Positions 25,020 to 36,240 of a DNA stretch of 64,000 nt are shown in pieces (position 1 is the stretch's first letter; every line of letters begins with the position of its first letter). Below the pieces are notes generated by a model, which worked only from the letters and a program-made list of their open reading frames with translations, was not told where the DNA came from and did not search any database. The stretch comes from Saccharina japonica (taxonomy: Eukaryota; Sar; Phaeophyceae; Laminariales; Laminariaceae), in contig MEHQ01000708.1 of assembly GCA_008828725.1 (NCBI GenBank), positions 87,775 through 151,774 on the forward strand, written 5' to 3'. The translations under genes and the position numbers were made by a program.

Positions 25020-25096
25020 CGAGTGGCGAGTGCAGGGAGCGGTGGCGGTGGCGGCAGCGGTGGCAGTGGCGGTGGCGGCGGCGGCGGCGGCGGTAA
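25020..25096 (+). repeat. (GGTGGC)n microsatellite
   Basis: A GGC/GGT-rich run. The following 190 bases stay open in one + frame (basic, Arg/Ala-rich) up to a GTACCTTG donor-like site at about 25271. Without a partner exon or a recognised domain I do not call a gene. Confidence 0.8.
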
Positions 25097-25352
25097 ACGG
25101 CCGACGACAACAAGAAGCGGCCCAAACTTACGGAAATGTGGCCAAATTGGGCCCGTGAATACTAAAAGGATTGCTGTACGAGTAGGCTCAACCGGCGCGC
25201 TAGGAAGAAGAGCGGCGCGACAGATGCGGCGGGGCACGGTGAGCAACGCGAAAAAAGCGCTACGTACGATTGTACCTTGCTTTTTTTTTATGGTGTGCAA
25301 CGATTCGATAACGGACACTCGGTACGATACACGTGAGGAAGCGATTTCTCCG

Positions 25353-25453
25353 CCTAACCCTTTTAGAACTGCAGTCCCGTTTTGGGGACAAACCAGTCTA
25401 ATTCTAAGTGATTTGTCCCCAAAACGGGACTCCAGTCCTATAAGGGCTAACGT
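25353..25453. repeat. Near-perfect palindromic MITE
   Basis: Left arm CCTAACCCTTTTAGAACTGC...AGTCCCGTTTTGGGGAC; right arm GTCCCCAAAACGGGACT, then CAGTCCTATAAGGGCTAACG. The arms pair over about 40 bases around a short AATTCTAAG loop. Same family as 1018-1112. Confidence 0.75.
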
Positions 25454-25804
25454 TGGATTGATTCATCGCTAGCCTGATGGTGGATCTAGCCACAAAGGCA
25501 TTTTTTTCAAGAGCCTCCAGATAAATATCTCGGGAAGCATCGCCGGGTTGAATAGATCGGAAGCATACCTAGGAAAACTCTTAGCAAGAACAATCGATTG
25601 ACCGACCCTAGCCACACGTGTGGACTTGGACTTTGACTTTGACATCAAGCGCTCGTGGTGGGGTATTGAACACCGATCGCTCCTGAGGGCACTTCACCCT
25701 GTGGAACAAATCTCGAAATCTCGGCAACTACAGCGAATTAACATAAATTAATACGTAGCTGATATCAAAAGCTACTCATCAGGCCTATTTTAGTGGTTAT
25801 GTTT

Positions 25805-26140
25805 CCAATTCGATGCGAGTCGACGAGGGAAGAAAGAAAGTGCTGAAACCTTCTCGCGATAAAAAGGCAAGGCAAGAACCGTAGTGGAGGAGGAGAGGGA
25901 AGCGTCTACTGTATTACCCCGGATGTGAGTTACGACTAGGAAGGAGAGAGAAAGGAAGGGCGAAAATATCATGAAAGGGATAAAAACAAAAACAAAAAAA
26001 CAGAGGAGCACGATTTTTATTTTGTCGAACGCCACACTCACAGAACTGGTACCTTTTTAGGATGAAGAATCGGCACGGACACTGGGTGCGCTGGATGTCG
26101 ACGGGTAGAAAGGAAGGTTTAATGTGAAGAACACACACAC
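25805..26140. repeat. Two adjoining dispersed repeats
   Basis: 25805-25995 (GTCGACGAGGGAAGAAAG...CTTCTCGCGATAAAA...GTGAGTTACGACTAGGAAGG) recurs inverted at 46775-46945 and in diverged form at 21880-22060. 26055-26140 (AGGATGAAGAATCGGCACGG...CTGGATGTCGACGGGTAGAA) recurs at 28720-28812, 29695-29780 and 30950-31025, and inverted near 3745-3785. No open frame inside looks real. Confidence 0.7.
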
Positions 26141-27111
26141 ACACACACTCTTCTTTTCGAGAGCCCATAGACAGGGGGTATACTACAACCAAGTAAAAAA
26201 TGAAATGAAAAAAAAGGAGTTAATTTCATCGATTCGTACAAGACTGCCAACGCTCCGTTTTTTTTCAATTAGGCGTTTTTTGGAGTGTCGTCTGATATTC
26301 CGATCCGGCGCGCTCTCATGCCAACCCCCAACCTGGTGGTGCTCCAGGGATATAATTTACTCTGTAACAATGCTGTTTTTTTTATCCACATGCTCATCGG
26401 AATGCCCTTTCACTTTTTTGCCCAAATAGCCAACTGCGTCAGTTCTCCATATTCCGGTGAATGTTTGACCGTAGATTTTCGTGTTGTCCTTGACAAAGGC
26501 TGCCAGTAGAGTCGTTCAGACATCATTTCCATTTGAGCCGATCTCCGATCGTTTTTTTCTTTTTTCCCCTTGTAATTACAAGTGAATAGTGCGTCCATTT
26601 ATTCCGCTACTAATAAAACAATCCGGCAGAAACCCAAAATTCGAACAGCAATAGCTCGGAATCGAATAAGGTCTGGACAACTCTTGTGGCAAAGGGGCAT
26701 CACCAAAAAGTGCAACAACTATTACATAAAAAACTATTCCAAGAATTGATGGAAGGTATGACGGTATGTATCCTGAAATTCAGCCTCATGGCTCAAACCT
26801 CAAACCATATATATGCACACAGACAGATGCACAACGATAGTACATAGTACTATCCGTAATACTAAATAACTACTGACTGTAACAAAAAGTTCCTCGCAGG
26901 TAACGGGTTGCTGAACTTAAAAAAACATCTATTCATAAACATCTGGCATAATAGTTGTCATCGATCTATTCGGCCGTAGCGGCGGGTTCCGTGGAGCAAC
27001 TAAAAACACTTCGGAAGGAGGGGGGTACCGTAACGTGACGACAGCTTCAACCAAGAACTGGATTGGATGTCTGCAGATTGCCACCGGCGTCTCAACGGAT
27101 CGTATATCTAT

Positions 27112-27232
27112 GGCAGAACACGCGCCACTACACACAGCGCCATCTGATGGCAGAACACGCGCCACTACATACAGCAGCGCCATCTGATGCTGAACACGCG
27201 CCACTACATACAGCAGTGCCATCTGATGGCAT
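27112..27232 (+). repeat. Three-unit tandem repeat, ~40 bp
   Basis: Three units of GAACACGCGCCACTACATAC followed by AGCAGCGCCATCTGATG, 37-41 bp long because of small indels. Confidence 0.8.
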
Positions 27233-28117
27233 GGCAGGAAAGCAGGACCACCTGCCGAGCCCTACGAGGCATATTACAGCAGGCGGGGGGCCGAGGCAGA
27301 GCGATAACGTACGGGCATGAAACGCCTCGGGCTCGAGGACGCGTTTCTCTCGTTTCAACGATATGTACAGCCTGGGAAGAAGAAAACGCCCCAGAGACGA
27401 ACACACCTACTATACAGCAGAATGGTGTCCTTTTCAATAGTTATCTATTAGGGGGTTTGGGCGTACAATCGACGACACCAAATTTAGCACGAACGACGTA
27501 ACAATCGGTTTGGCGATCGAAGTCACAATCGTTGGAAGATAGACGACCCAAGCACAGCCGAGCCCATGGGCGGATGCAGGAACAGAACCACAGAAACCCC
27601 ACGGAATAAAATTCGGACGGACGTTTAGCACCCACACGCCCTCTCCAATTGTCGGACGGAAATATTTCGCGGCCGTCGCGACCTCCCCGTGTCAAAGTGA
27701 AAACGGGCGGGGGATGATTCCCACGCTGACGTCGCTTAGGCTTTATATATACATATAATATATACACCCACAATATCGTACATGAAGCATTTATATATTT
27801 ATATAGATATATATTGCAGGCGCGCGAAGGCTCGACCGTGAAAAAATCCACCGCTGCTGCGTAGTATTCAACCTCATCTCACATTCAGCATAGCGGTGAT
27901 TGATTGATTGCTGCTACGCTGTGGCACGTCTGGCGGAAAAGAGATAGTATGACCCCCTGTTCGCAAAAAATCGTGCATAAACCGAGTATAGCTTGTAGCT
28001 TGCCCTATATATATAAAGCTAACTGATCGAGTGGAGGACAGTACGTTGGCAAAACAGATATGTGGTTTGTCTTTTCCTATTAATAATCATTGAGTAGCAC
28101 TCATTTGGGGAGAGGGG

Positions 28118-28375
28118 GGGGGGGGTGTACTCATCATGTCGTGCACGGCCGTAGTCGTATGGCCATAGACCCTCGCATCCCTACAATGCCAGAGGACGAA
28201 GTACGTTGGGTTTTCACCAACCAGGCAGACATTGCTTGCACCAAGCGCGAAGCGCCATGGGGTATTGGGCGAGTCGCATAGAGGGTGAGCTGCATCCTGC
28301 TAAGAACCGCCTGTGAGGCGGACTGTCTTGCATATGGACGGACAGCCTCCAATGAATTGATTTAATTTCTGGTAT
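28118..28375 (+). repeat. Dispersed repeat P, long copy
   Basis: Nearly collinear with 24305-24550, including the poly-G start, P core, ACCAACCAGGCAGACATTGC, GCGAAGCGCCATGGGGTATT and an AATTTCTGGTATGGCCACA end. Confidence 0.7.
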
Positions 28376-28719
28376 GGCCACACTCATTAGGGGGGGAGGG
28401 GGCAAGACACAAGACTACTTCCGTGTGGCATGGCATTCGCAGCAACTTAAAGATGCGTGTGCCGATAGGAGTACCACAACAAGCAGTAGTATAGGTGGTC
28501 TCTCTATACGCGTATGTATATAAATAATGTTTTTTTCTCTCTTTCAACGCATGTGGATTGCTAGCATGGGTAGGTCGTGCCTGTCGTACATGGTGGGCAT
28601 GTTGCATTGTCTGCTCTACTTATCTCTACTGCATTACAACGTACTGTAGTATCTCTGACTACTACCGCTTGATGTGTAGGGATTTTGTGCGACGACAGAA
28701 CTTGTCGTATCTCTCTATA

Positions 28720-28812
28720 TAGGATGAAGAATCGGCACGGACACTTTTTGTGTGTGGGTGTGCTGGATGTCGACAGATAGACATAACAGTTTAACGTCAA
28801 GACACACACAAC
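28720..28812 (+). repeat. 80-bp dispersed repeat (GATGAAGAATCGGCACGG)
   Basis: Shares GGATGAAGAATCGGCACGGA and GTGCTGGATGTCGACAG(A/G)TAGA with 26055-26140 and 29695-29780, and ends in a CA-rich stretch. Confidence 0.7.
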
Positions 28813-29345
28813 TATAGTGCCGGTCCCTCCATAGTGCCGGTATGTATGCGCCAGCCAACAATACCGGCATTATAGCGGCAAACCCGCACTACTACTCCGC
28901 ACACTGCCACACCACTTTATCTCATCCGTGCCACAAGCGATTACACAGGCACTATGTATAGCGGGCCGGCTCCGGAGAACTTGCACGTACGTGCGAGTCT
29001 AACAAATCTGCACGTACATTCAATACGGTTATATGCATAGCAGGAGTTGTTGTAGATATGTATGGCCTACATGGGTACCAAATGGGATCGAGGTGCCAGG
29101 TGGGCCTCCGGCGGTTCCTGCGGAGAGCTGATTATATTTCTGCACCTTGTGGGTGGGAGCAGGGTGCCAAATGGGATCAGATCCGGGTGGGATCAGGTCC
29201 GGGTGGGAGCAAGGGTAAATATGGTGCAAAAGTACGTGCAGATCTAACAGACAACAGCACGTACGTGCGATTACACAGGCACTATGTATAGCGGGCAGCC
29301 GTCACTACACAACCGGCACTATAGAGGGACCACAACCGGCAATAT
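28805..29345. repeat. CCGGCACTAT-family repeat split by a ~300-bp insertion
   Basis: The outer parts match the family at 22240-22450. A 30-bp direct repeat starting GCGATTACACAGGCACTATG occurs at 28937-28966 and 29267-29296. Between the copies is a segment with inverted CACGTACGTGC ends (about 28980 and 29255) and short GGGATCAG(A/G)TCCGGGTG tandems. The layout suggests an insertion or a local duplication. Confidence 0.55.
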
Positions 29346-29694
29346 TTACATACTCACGACCGACGAGGCTCCACAAATGAGGGACTACCCAACCATATCG
29401 CTAGCCCATTCGCGATATACAATATTATCCGTCGTATACCTAGCTAGCTAAGGCATGATATTTTGTCATGCTTTTGTTTGGTTGCTTGATTGTTGATTTG
29501 CTTCAGTATGTTTACTTTCTATTATTTTTCCTTTTCGCTTTTTTCTTTATTTTCACTTTTTTTCTCTTGCATGCACCTGGATTGCTAGCAGGGTAGGTCT
29601 TGCCTGTCGTATATGGCATTGCATTGTCTGCTCTGCTTACTGCACTGAGCGTAGTATCTCTGTGTCGTAGTTTTGTGACCACAGAACTGGTACC

Positions 29695-29780
29695 TTTTTA
29701 GGATGATGAATCGGCACGGACACTGGGTGTGCTGGATGTCGACGGGTAGAAATGAAGGTTTAATGTGAAGAACACACACA
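29695..29780 (+). repeat. 80-bp dispersed repeat (GATGATGAATCGGCACGG)
   Basis: Third full copy of the family at 26055 and 28720, again ending in AATGTGAAGAACACACACAC. Confidence 0.7.
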
Positions 29781-30104
29781 CACACTTGATATTTGATTCG
29801 TAAGAGGGTTTCATCTCAACTTTTCCTCAAAGTCGGTTCTTAGGTGAGGTCTTAAGGCCTAAGGCATGCTACTGTTCATATCATATAGGGTTTTGCACCT
29901 TCATTTTTTCTCAAAAAGAAACACGCCTAAGGTAGAGGTGCACCACATTTTGTTTTTGTTTTCTGAGGTCCCTTACTCAAGGAGCTGTGTACTATTAGTA
30001 GTATTAATAGTAGTAGTACTAAATATGAGTAAGCCATCCCCAAAAAACTGTTTTTTTTTTAGACAAAAAATAAAAATGCGCACCCGATCAACAATCCCAT
30101 GTCC

Positions 30105-30215
30105 TATTACGGGACACCATAGTAAATGCTAGTAAATAGGACCTTCGGTACACACTAAAACCTACATATTTATCTATTTTTACTAACAAAATTCGGTCCT
30201 GTTTACTATCATATG
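30105..30215. repeat. MITE, GGACCATAGTAAAT family
   Basis: Contains ACACCATAGTAAATG, AGTAAATAGGACC, an interior ACACACTAAAACCTACATAT and an inverted CGGTCCTGTTTACTATCATA end. Slightly rearranged relative to the copy at 24893. Confidence 0.65.
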
Positions 30216-30682
30216 GTCCTATTAATAGGTGCACATGCAAAATCATATATACGTACTGCAAAAAAAAAGTACGATACGATCGTTCGACGAGTTCGGGTTA
30301 AAGGAGCTCTGGCATTCAGACAAAACAGTTCAGACAAAATACGAGACGTGTGTTCATATGTAATGTTAAAAATAAAAAATATAGATCAAGACACAAGACA
30401 TGATACGAAATATATACAAGACTCAAGATAGGAAAATTAAAATGGGGGATAATTATTTATTTTCCGAATTCGGGGAGGCGAGATGTGCTACGTACGTATC
30501 CCTATTGTTTATACATCTTATAGCACGGGTCAAAAGTCGATTTTTAGGTGAGGTATAAGGGGCCTAACATGGACCCCTATCGACTACGTCTATTAATAGC
30601 ATGCGCCTAAAAAGGTCTTCGTGCTCGTAGGGGAGTCGGTCGCGTCCCCGGACATAGAGGGGACAGGGGGGGGGGCGGGGGC

Positions 30683-30875
30683 GTACTCATTTGTTGCTTG
30701 CCTTGGTCGTTTGACCATTGACCACGCATCCATCCCTCTCGAGACGAAGCACCGTTCCTACTACAAATAATAGAGACACCTCCAACAGTAGTTGGGCGCT
30801 CATTACGTTGTATCCATATGTTAACTCAGATTTTGTTTAGCTAATCTTATCCCCTTCCTGTTTTGCCGCCTGGGG
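30683..30875 (+). repeat. Dispersed repeat Q with tail
   Basis: CTCATTTGTTGCTTGCCTTG, then GACCATTGACCACGCATCC, GAAGCACCGTTCC, GGGCGCTCATTACGTTGT and CTAATCTTATCCCCTTCCTG, matching 18130-18330 almost base for base. Confidence 0.75.
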
Positions 30876-30949
30876 GGGGGGGGGGCATATGCCGGTACAA
30901 CCTCGCAGTGAAAACAAGAAAAGCCAAAGATGCAGGGCACCACGAGCTC

Positions 30950-31025
30950 TGACGTATAAGAGTGAGCAAGCAGCACGCACATCGACGGGTAGAAAGGACG
31001 GTTTAATGTGAAGAACACACACACC
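30950..31025 (+). repeat. Partial copy of the 80-bp dispersed repeat
   Basis: Retains ATCGACGGGTAGAAAGGACG and TTTAATGTGAAGAACACACA; the 5' half is replaced by other sequence. Confidence 0.6.
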
Positions 31026-31299
31026 GATAGGTATGTACGTGTACGTGTGTGACATTTCTTGCGCAAGTCACTCCGTACGTACGACTAAAACACAGCCCAC
31101 GTCTTCATATTGTCCTCCTCCTCCCCCTTCTCCTCCTACGTTCAACAAAAAAAAAACACATTCGCTTGTTGATTCACCCCTACGTACGACAAAATAGTAG
31201 CAACCTATTAAGCCTTTAGTACCGCAAGCCCTTTAGTTTTGGGAGAAAATACTTGGAATTAGTGTAGGATAGTTTTTTTGCGGTAGAAAAAAAAGGTTA

Positions 31300-31425
31300 T
31301 TATTTACGGGGGACAATAGTATACTTCGAAATATAGGATCTATGGCACACCCAAAAACCTGTACGAAGTATATTTCCCTATTTTTACTAACAGTATTTGG
31401 TCCTATTTCCTCCCCGTTACAGCCA
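31300..31425. repeat. MITE, GGACCATAGTAAAT family, diverged
   Basis: ACGGGGGACAATAGTATACT start, TATTTTTACTAACAGTATTT interior and TTGGTCCTATTTCC end match the inner parts of the copies at 24893 and 30105. Confidence 0.6.
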
Positions 31426-31596
31426 GTATGTTTATGACGTCGGAGGAACAGCACGCGAAGAACACTTGACCCGAGTCTCCGAGGGCCCAGAGGGGAAATT
31501 CCTTTCAAACCTATTCATTATCCCATGGCAAGCGGGTTTATGCTGAAACTGGCTGGCGTCCGGAGGATAAAAAACAGCCGTACACCACTCTTGCTG

Positions 31597-31685
31597 TACC
31601 ACTCCGGGCAGAAATATAAGGACCATTCGTACATCAATTTAAAGATAAATCGGTCCTTATATTCACGTCCAGAGTGGTACCTCAA
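31597..31685. repeat. Palindromic MITE (TACCACTC ends)
   Basis: GTACCACTCCGGGCAGAAAT and the inverted CGTCCAGAGTGGTACC end enclose AATATAAGGACCATTCG and its inverse CGGTCCTTATATTC. Sits 20 bases upstream of a CCGGCACTAT-family repeat. Confidence 0.7.
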
Positions 31686-31689
31686 TAAA

Positions 31690-32060
31690 AACAGATATTA
31701 GGTGTGGTCCCTCTATAGTGCCGGTTGCTCGCTACGACGACTGTGTCTGTGGAACCGCTTGGCACAGATGGGATCAATCAAAGTGTGGTATTATACAGTG
31801 TGCCGAGTAGTGCCGGTTTGCCGCTACAGCAGCTGTAGTGCCGGTGTTGTTGCCTCAATACAGTAGTAGTAGTAGTGGTCCCTATATAGTGCTGGTTGAG
31901 TAGTGCCGGCTGCCCTGTATAGTGCGGTGAAATCGCTTGGCACTTATGAGGTTAACCCAAGTGTGGTGTATATAGGGTGCGGAGTAATTAGTGGCGGTTG
32001 CCGCTACAGTGCCGGCATTGTTGGCTGGCGCATATCATACCGGCGCCATATAGGGACCAC
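31690..32060. repeat. CCGGCACTAT-family repeat, two tandem copies
   Basis: Two successive blocks each run from GGTCCCT(C/A)TATAGTGC(C/T)GGTTG through a CGCTTGGCAC-(T/A)GATGGG-like core to GTGC(C/G)GAGTA...GTGCCGG. Third location of this family in the window. A further short palindrome (CAAGGATCGTTCG...CGGTCCTTGC) follows at 32075-32140. Confidence 0.6.
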
Positions 32061-32692
32061 TGCCACTGCTGTACAAGGATCGTTCGTATATTATTATAGT
32101 ATCAAACCCAAACGGTCCTTGCATAGGAACAGAGCGGTAACGTTTTCGCTCAGGAGGATGAGTAGTAAGGACCCCCCTACCCCATATGACGCAGGGGGGT
32201 AAAAATGCCCCCGAGGTTGTCACTAGCGTTGGATCTCGTATCGAAAATTTCGATATTTCATATTTATACTATCGGGCGTGTTTTGCCATCCAACCCCCTG
32301 GCATCCCCGTGTTTTTTATGCAGATACGAAGTATTCGCCGAACGAAAGCTTGCAATTGTGTCAAATATCGAAATCGTATCAATATTTGTTTTTGTTTATG
32401 GGTACATATCGAATAGAACTCGATTCTCTTACGATGTCCAAGACTTAAGTTTGTCACAAAAACCTCCGCGGTTTCGTGAGGGGGGTGAGCGGGTACATCT
32501 GTAGGGTCGTTTTTCCTCACACTGCGAGTAAGAGTTCGAGTCCTGATGATCTGCAAAAAAGCGTGACTCGTACGAGTACATACTTGCTGTCGGTGTGTTG
32601 AAAAAATATCGATCGAGCATGGATGGAACCTGCAGCAGATACCCCCTGCATCGTGTGTGTGTGGCAGAAGCGTTTCGTGCCGCGCTTGCTCT

Positions 32693-32775
32693 ATACCACT
32701 CGTATCCCGAAATATAAGCACCTTTTTACATTAATGTTATATGCAAACGGTGCTTATATTTCGGGACAGAGTGGT
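32693..32775. repeat. Palindromic MITE (ACCACTCGTATCCCGAAATA)
   Basis: Left TACCACTCGTATCCCGAAAT and right TATTTCGGGACAGAGTGGTA are inverted almost perfectly, with AAGCACC/GGTGCTT inside. Best-preserved member of the family in the window. Confidence 0.75.
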
Positions 32776-34017
32776 ACGTAGCAGTGGGTTGGTTGAGGTG
32801 AAGGATTGACTTTGTTGCCTCTACGACACAAAAAAAAACGGTTACACATATATACGTACGTACACTCTGTGGCGGAACATTTCGGAGACATGGGGAGCAG
32901 AGCTGAACACAACTGGCTGACCCTCAGAGGCAGGCGTCGCGGGAAGAATTTCGGCAATGTTCTGCTGTTGCATTGCAGGGTGTCGGGGCAAGGCGTGAGT
33001 GAGTCTCTCTTCCGCTACTTGGTACCAGGTATACAACGCACCCAACCCTCCTATTGACAACCAGCAGCGCAACCGACAACACGCCTGCATGGGCAGTGTT
33101 CCCTACAGCAAGAGCCTGCCAACACAAAAAACACACTTAAGTAATGTGAGCAAGCCTTAAAAGCCTTAGTGTGGAACTATCGTTGAACTACCGAGAGCAC
33201 AGGCTAGTATATATCCTGGTAGGGTTCAGTGCAGCGCTCGCCGCTCACTACGATTGAAAAAAACAAAACGTATTGGCGTCCCCCCCCCCAAACAAAAAAA
33301 AGCGAGCCTTGTGTTCTTACTTGGTTATTTATCATTCGTGAGTTTACACCTACCTGTAGGTGAGTTAGCTGACAATGAGCGGGCGACTAGGTACTACAGT
33401 AGTTGGCTAGGCAGATTGACTGACAATAAATACGCCGCCGACTCTACTAGTAGGTGCTACAGATAGTGCGGTTGCCAGTGAAGTTATCCGAGCAGAGATT
33501 GTACCGACAAGGCCCGACCCACATCACCAGTGGAGAGAGATGCCCCCTCCGTCGATGAAACTCGTGTAGGTATCGCATTACGACAGGCCTTGTGCTGCAG
33601 TGTGCACGCCTTTTCTTTCCCACTGCGCCCCCCCACCCCCCCCCACCCCCTCCCCAACTATTGGTCCCCCCACCCCCCTCCCCAAACTATTGGTAAGCGA
33701 ACATTAACATTAACATTTGTCCTCGTAACGGTAGTGTCTGTACGCCTGTACGCAGGCGTAGGCGGCACTATTACTACAGAGTACTGCTTGGCGCCTGTCT
33801 GAAACGCGGCCTCTTCTTGTTTTTCGATTCTGAATAAATTTACGGACGCTGAAGAAAATCTCAGCTGTGAGATGGCGGCACAGCATGTGACAAGGATTCA
33901 GCCGGCGCCCGCCCGAGGCTGAAAACGTGTACCAGGCACCAGGTACATGTGGGACGTATCACCCAATCGGTATGCCCTCGCGTTGAAATAGCATAGCCTT
34001 GGGAGGGAGGGGGGGAG

Positions 34018-34240
34018 GAGTGCACTCATGTCGAGCATGGCCGTAGTCGTAGGACCATAGACCCTCGCATCCCTACAATGCCGGGACGGAGCACGCCGAG
34101 TTCCACCGACCAGGCAGACAATGCTTACACCAGGCGTGAAGCGCCATGAGGTGTTGGGTGAATCACATGAAGGGTGAGCTGCATCCTACCAAGAACCAAC
34201 CGCTTGTGAGGCGGACTTTCTTGCATTGGATGCCAGCGGC
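34018..34240 (+). repeat. Dispersed repeat P, long copy
   Basis: Third long copy, with more substitutions than 24305 and 28118 (for example GCGTGAAGCGCCATGAGGTG), ending at the GAATTAATT motif. Confidence 0.7.
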
Positions 34241-34789
34241 GAATTAATTGGGAGGGGGGGGGTTGGGGGGGGGTAGATCAGCCGCTTTCGGGCTTGCCCC
34301 ACAGAGCCGTAAAGCAGTACTCACACTACGGGGGACTACTCTGCACAAGCACGTTCGTAGACACGAGCCCGCGAGAAAAACCACAGGCTCGACACTAATT
34401 TTCACTTTTAGTGCTGTCCCCGTTTCCCGTTTTTGCTGTGGCCGTTCCGGTGGAAACCCCGAAAATGGTGGATAAAATCGGGAGGGGTCGTGAGACCAGG
34501 GCGCCTTTTGGTGGGCCCTGCCGGCGGCTAATTACAAGTATATACCCAGAGAGTCAGTTTGAAGGGGTCAGGTCGAAGTGGGATCACGGAGCCAAGTGGG
34601 AGCAGGTTCGGGGGTACGGCAAAAGCGCCGACCTGTTAAATGACCTGACAGGCTCGTGCCTACAAATTTAATAGCTCCTGCCTCAGACTGCATGGGCTGG
34701 AGTGGGGTAGTGTATCACATCCTCATACGAATAAATTTCTTCACTGGGCCAAAAGTGGAGGAAAGGGTACGTACTGTAGATATATACCG

Positions 34790-35340
34790 TCACTCTCCCA
34801 AGAGCGTGCCGAGGAACACGGCTACGAGCGAGAATCGCAACGCCCATCAAGCGGCGATTGCCAAACGCGAACAACTCCTCCGCCAACTGGAGGAAAGCGA
34901 CGCCCTTCTGCTCTCGCAACCCCTCTGTCCCTCCCACCAATCCCACCCACCGCGCGACTACAGCTGCGCCCATGAACACAACACGGTGCAGCCGACCTCC
35001 CTATCCCAGCCGGTACCGGGAGCACACTCCGATCACACATGCCAACCGTGAAGATACGCTGACCGACGTCCGGTCTACCGAGACTTGCCATCATGGATGG
35101 TCTTCTTCATGATGGTTGACGTTCGGGAATACAAAATCCAGGACGCTACTAGGGAGTGAAGGGTCCTCTACGAGAACGACCCCCACTTCCACACTCTTTT
35201 CTATGATATCTCTCCTCACGAGATGCGAGGGAGGTTTTGTGGAGGCACCTCCTTGCTCAAGTATACGAAAGAAAACGTGCGCGTCAAGGCCTCGGCCAAA
35301 CCTGCCCAAAGACCCCGACACGGCCGACATCATCTGAGGA
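34790..35340 (+). pseudogene. Decayed reading frame with two in-frame TGA stops
   Basis: One + frame stays protein-like over about 180 codons apart from TGA stops at 35049-35051 and 35157-35159. The first part reads as a helical, Gln/Glu-rich stretch (AAIAKREQLLRQLEESDALL); the second holds PSWMVFFMMVDVREYKIQD; the third holds a YENDPHFHTLFYDISPHEM stretch and a TSLLKYTKENVRVKA stretch. The composition is unlike the surrounding repeats. Each TGA could derive from an Arg CGA codon by one C-to-T change. No family was recognised; a transposon-derived gene or a retired host exon are both possible. It lies in the putative 16-kb intron, on the opposite strand to that gene. Confidence 0.45.
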
Positions 35341-36149
35341 GGCGGCCTCCATACAAAAGTTGCGAAGTGACGGTACGTGGTCACTGCGGTCACTTGGTGA
35401 CGGCGGTCACGTCACCTGTTTTTGCGGTCAGGTAACCGCATCCCCTACATCACCTACCAAGAAAATAAACCCTTCATATATCTCTGGAAACCCCATTGAT
35501 TCGAAAAAGTTAAACTACGAGCGCCTGCTGACTGCTGGCTGTGCGGTACATACGCGTATATACATGCATCATACACGGACGCCGGGACGGCCGCACATGA
35601 GTCCCGTCCATCGTACTATCGATTTTCGTTGGTTTTCCCCCCCATATAGATTTCCGCCCCGCCAAATGGCAAAAAAAGAGCCGTGGTCACCCTAGATAGT
35701 GCATATTTACGGAGGCTTTGTGCTTAACGCCTAAAGCCGACCGTCCGACCCGAACCCTAACCCTATACCAGTGGTCAGTGCTTTGATCCTGTGCTCGGCA
35801 AGACTCTAGGTTGAATCGACCGGCTTGGGTGCTGTGCTTGGAAATACTCTACAATAGGTTGATTTCGCCGGCTCCGGGTGCTGTGGCTTGGAAAAACTGC
35901 ACCCATACGAAGTTTTTTTGAGCCGCTTTTGCAATATACCTCCTGACCAATCAACACGTGAACACCTGTACTATGACAACAAAAACGAAACGGGTCAGTT
36001 TTCAATACTGTTTTGACACTTTTTTTTGGCAAACGGGGACGTTTCGTTCGTGTTTCCGGATTTTAGCCATCACTTGCCGTCACGTGTCACGTGTCACGTC
36101 AGCGGGTTACATACGCACCCTTGTTCGGTTTTCGGTCACATCACTTGAT

Positions 36150-36240
36150 GGTCACTCAGCATCTTTGTTCACGACGTACCCGGCACTCAGCATCTTGGTT
36201 GCGAAGCCGGGTCCGTCGTGAACACAGATGCTAAGTGACC
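36150..36240. repeat. Imperfect 27-bp inverted repeat with inner hairpin
   Basis: GGTCACTCAGCATCTTTG... on the left pairs with ...CACAGATGCTAAGTGACC on the right (25 of 27 positions), each followed inward by TTCACGACG or its inverse. The interior carries a second hairpin, ACCCGGC...GCCGGGT, that repeats ACTCAGCATCTT. Upstream is a small CACGTGTCACGTGTCACGTC tandem. Confidence 0.75.

Noticed and set aside
25023-25271. Gly-rich frame followed by a basic stretch and a GT donor-like site
   Set aside because: Opens because of a GGTGGC microsatellite; no partner exon found.
32806-33057. Plus-strand frame with CATTGCAG acceptor-like site
   Set aside because: No matching exon partners and no domain; the peptide is not protein-like beyond a short stretch.
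35740-35770. Interstitial telomere-like CCCTAACCCTA motif
   Set aside because: Only about two repeat units; too short to be more than chance.
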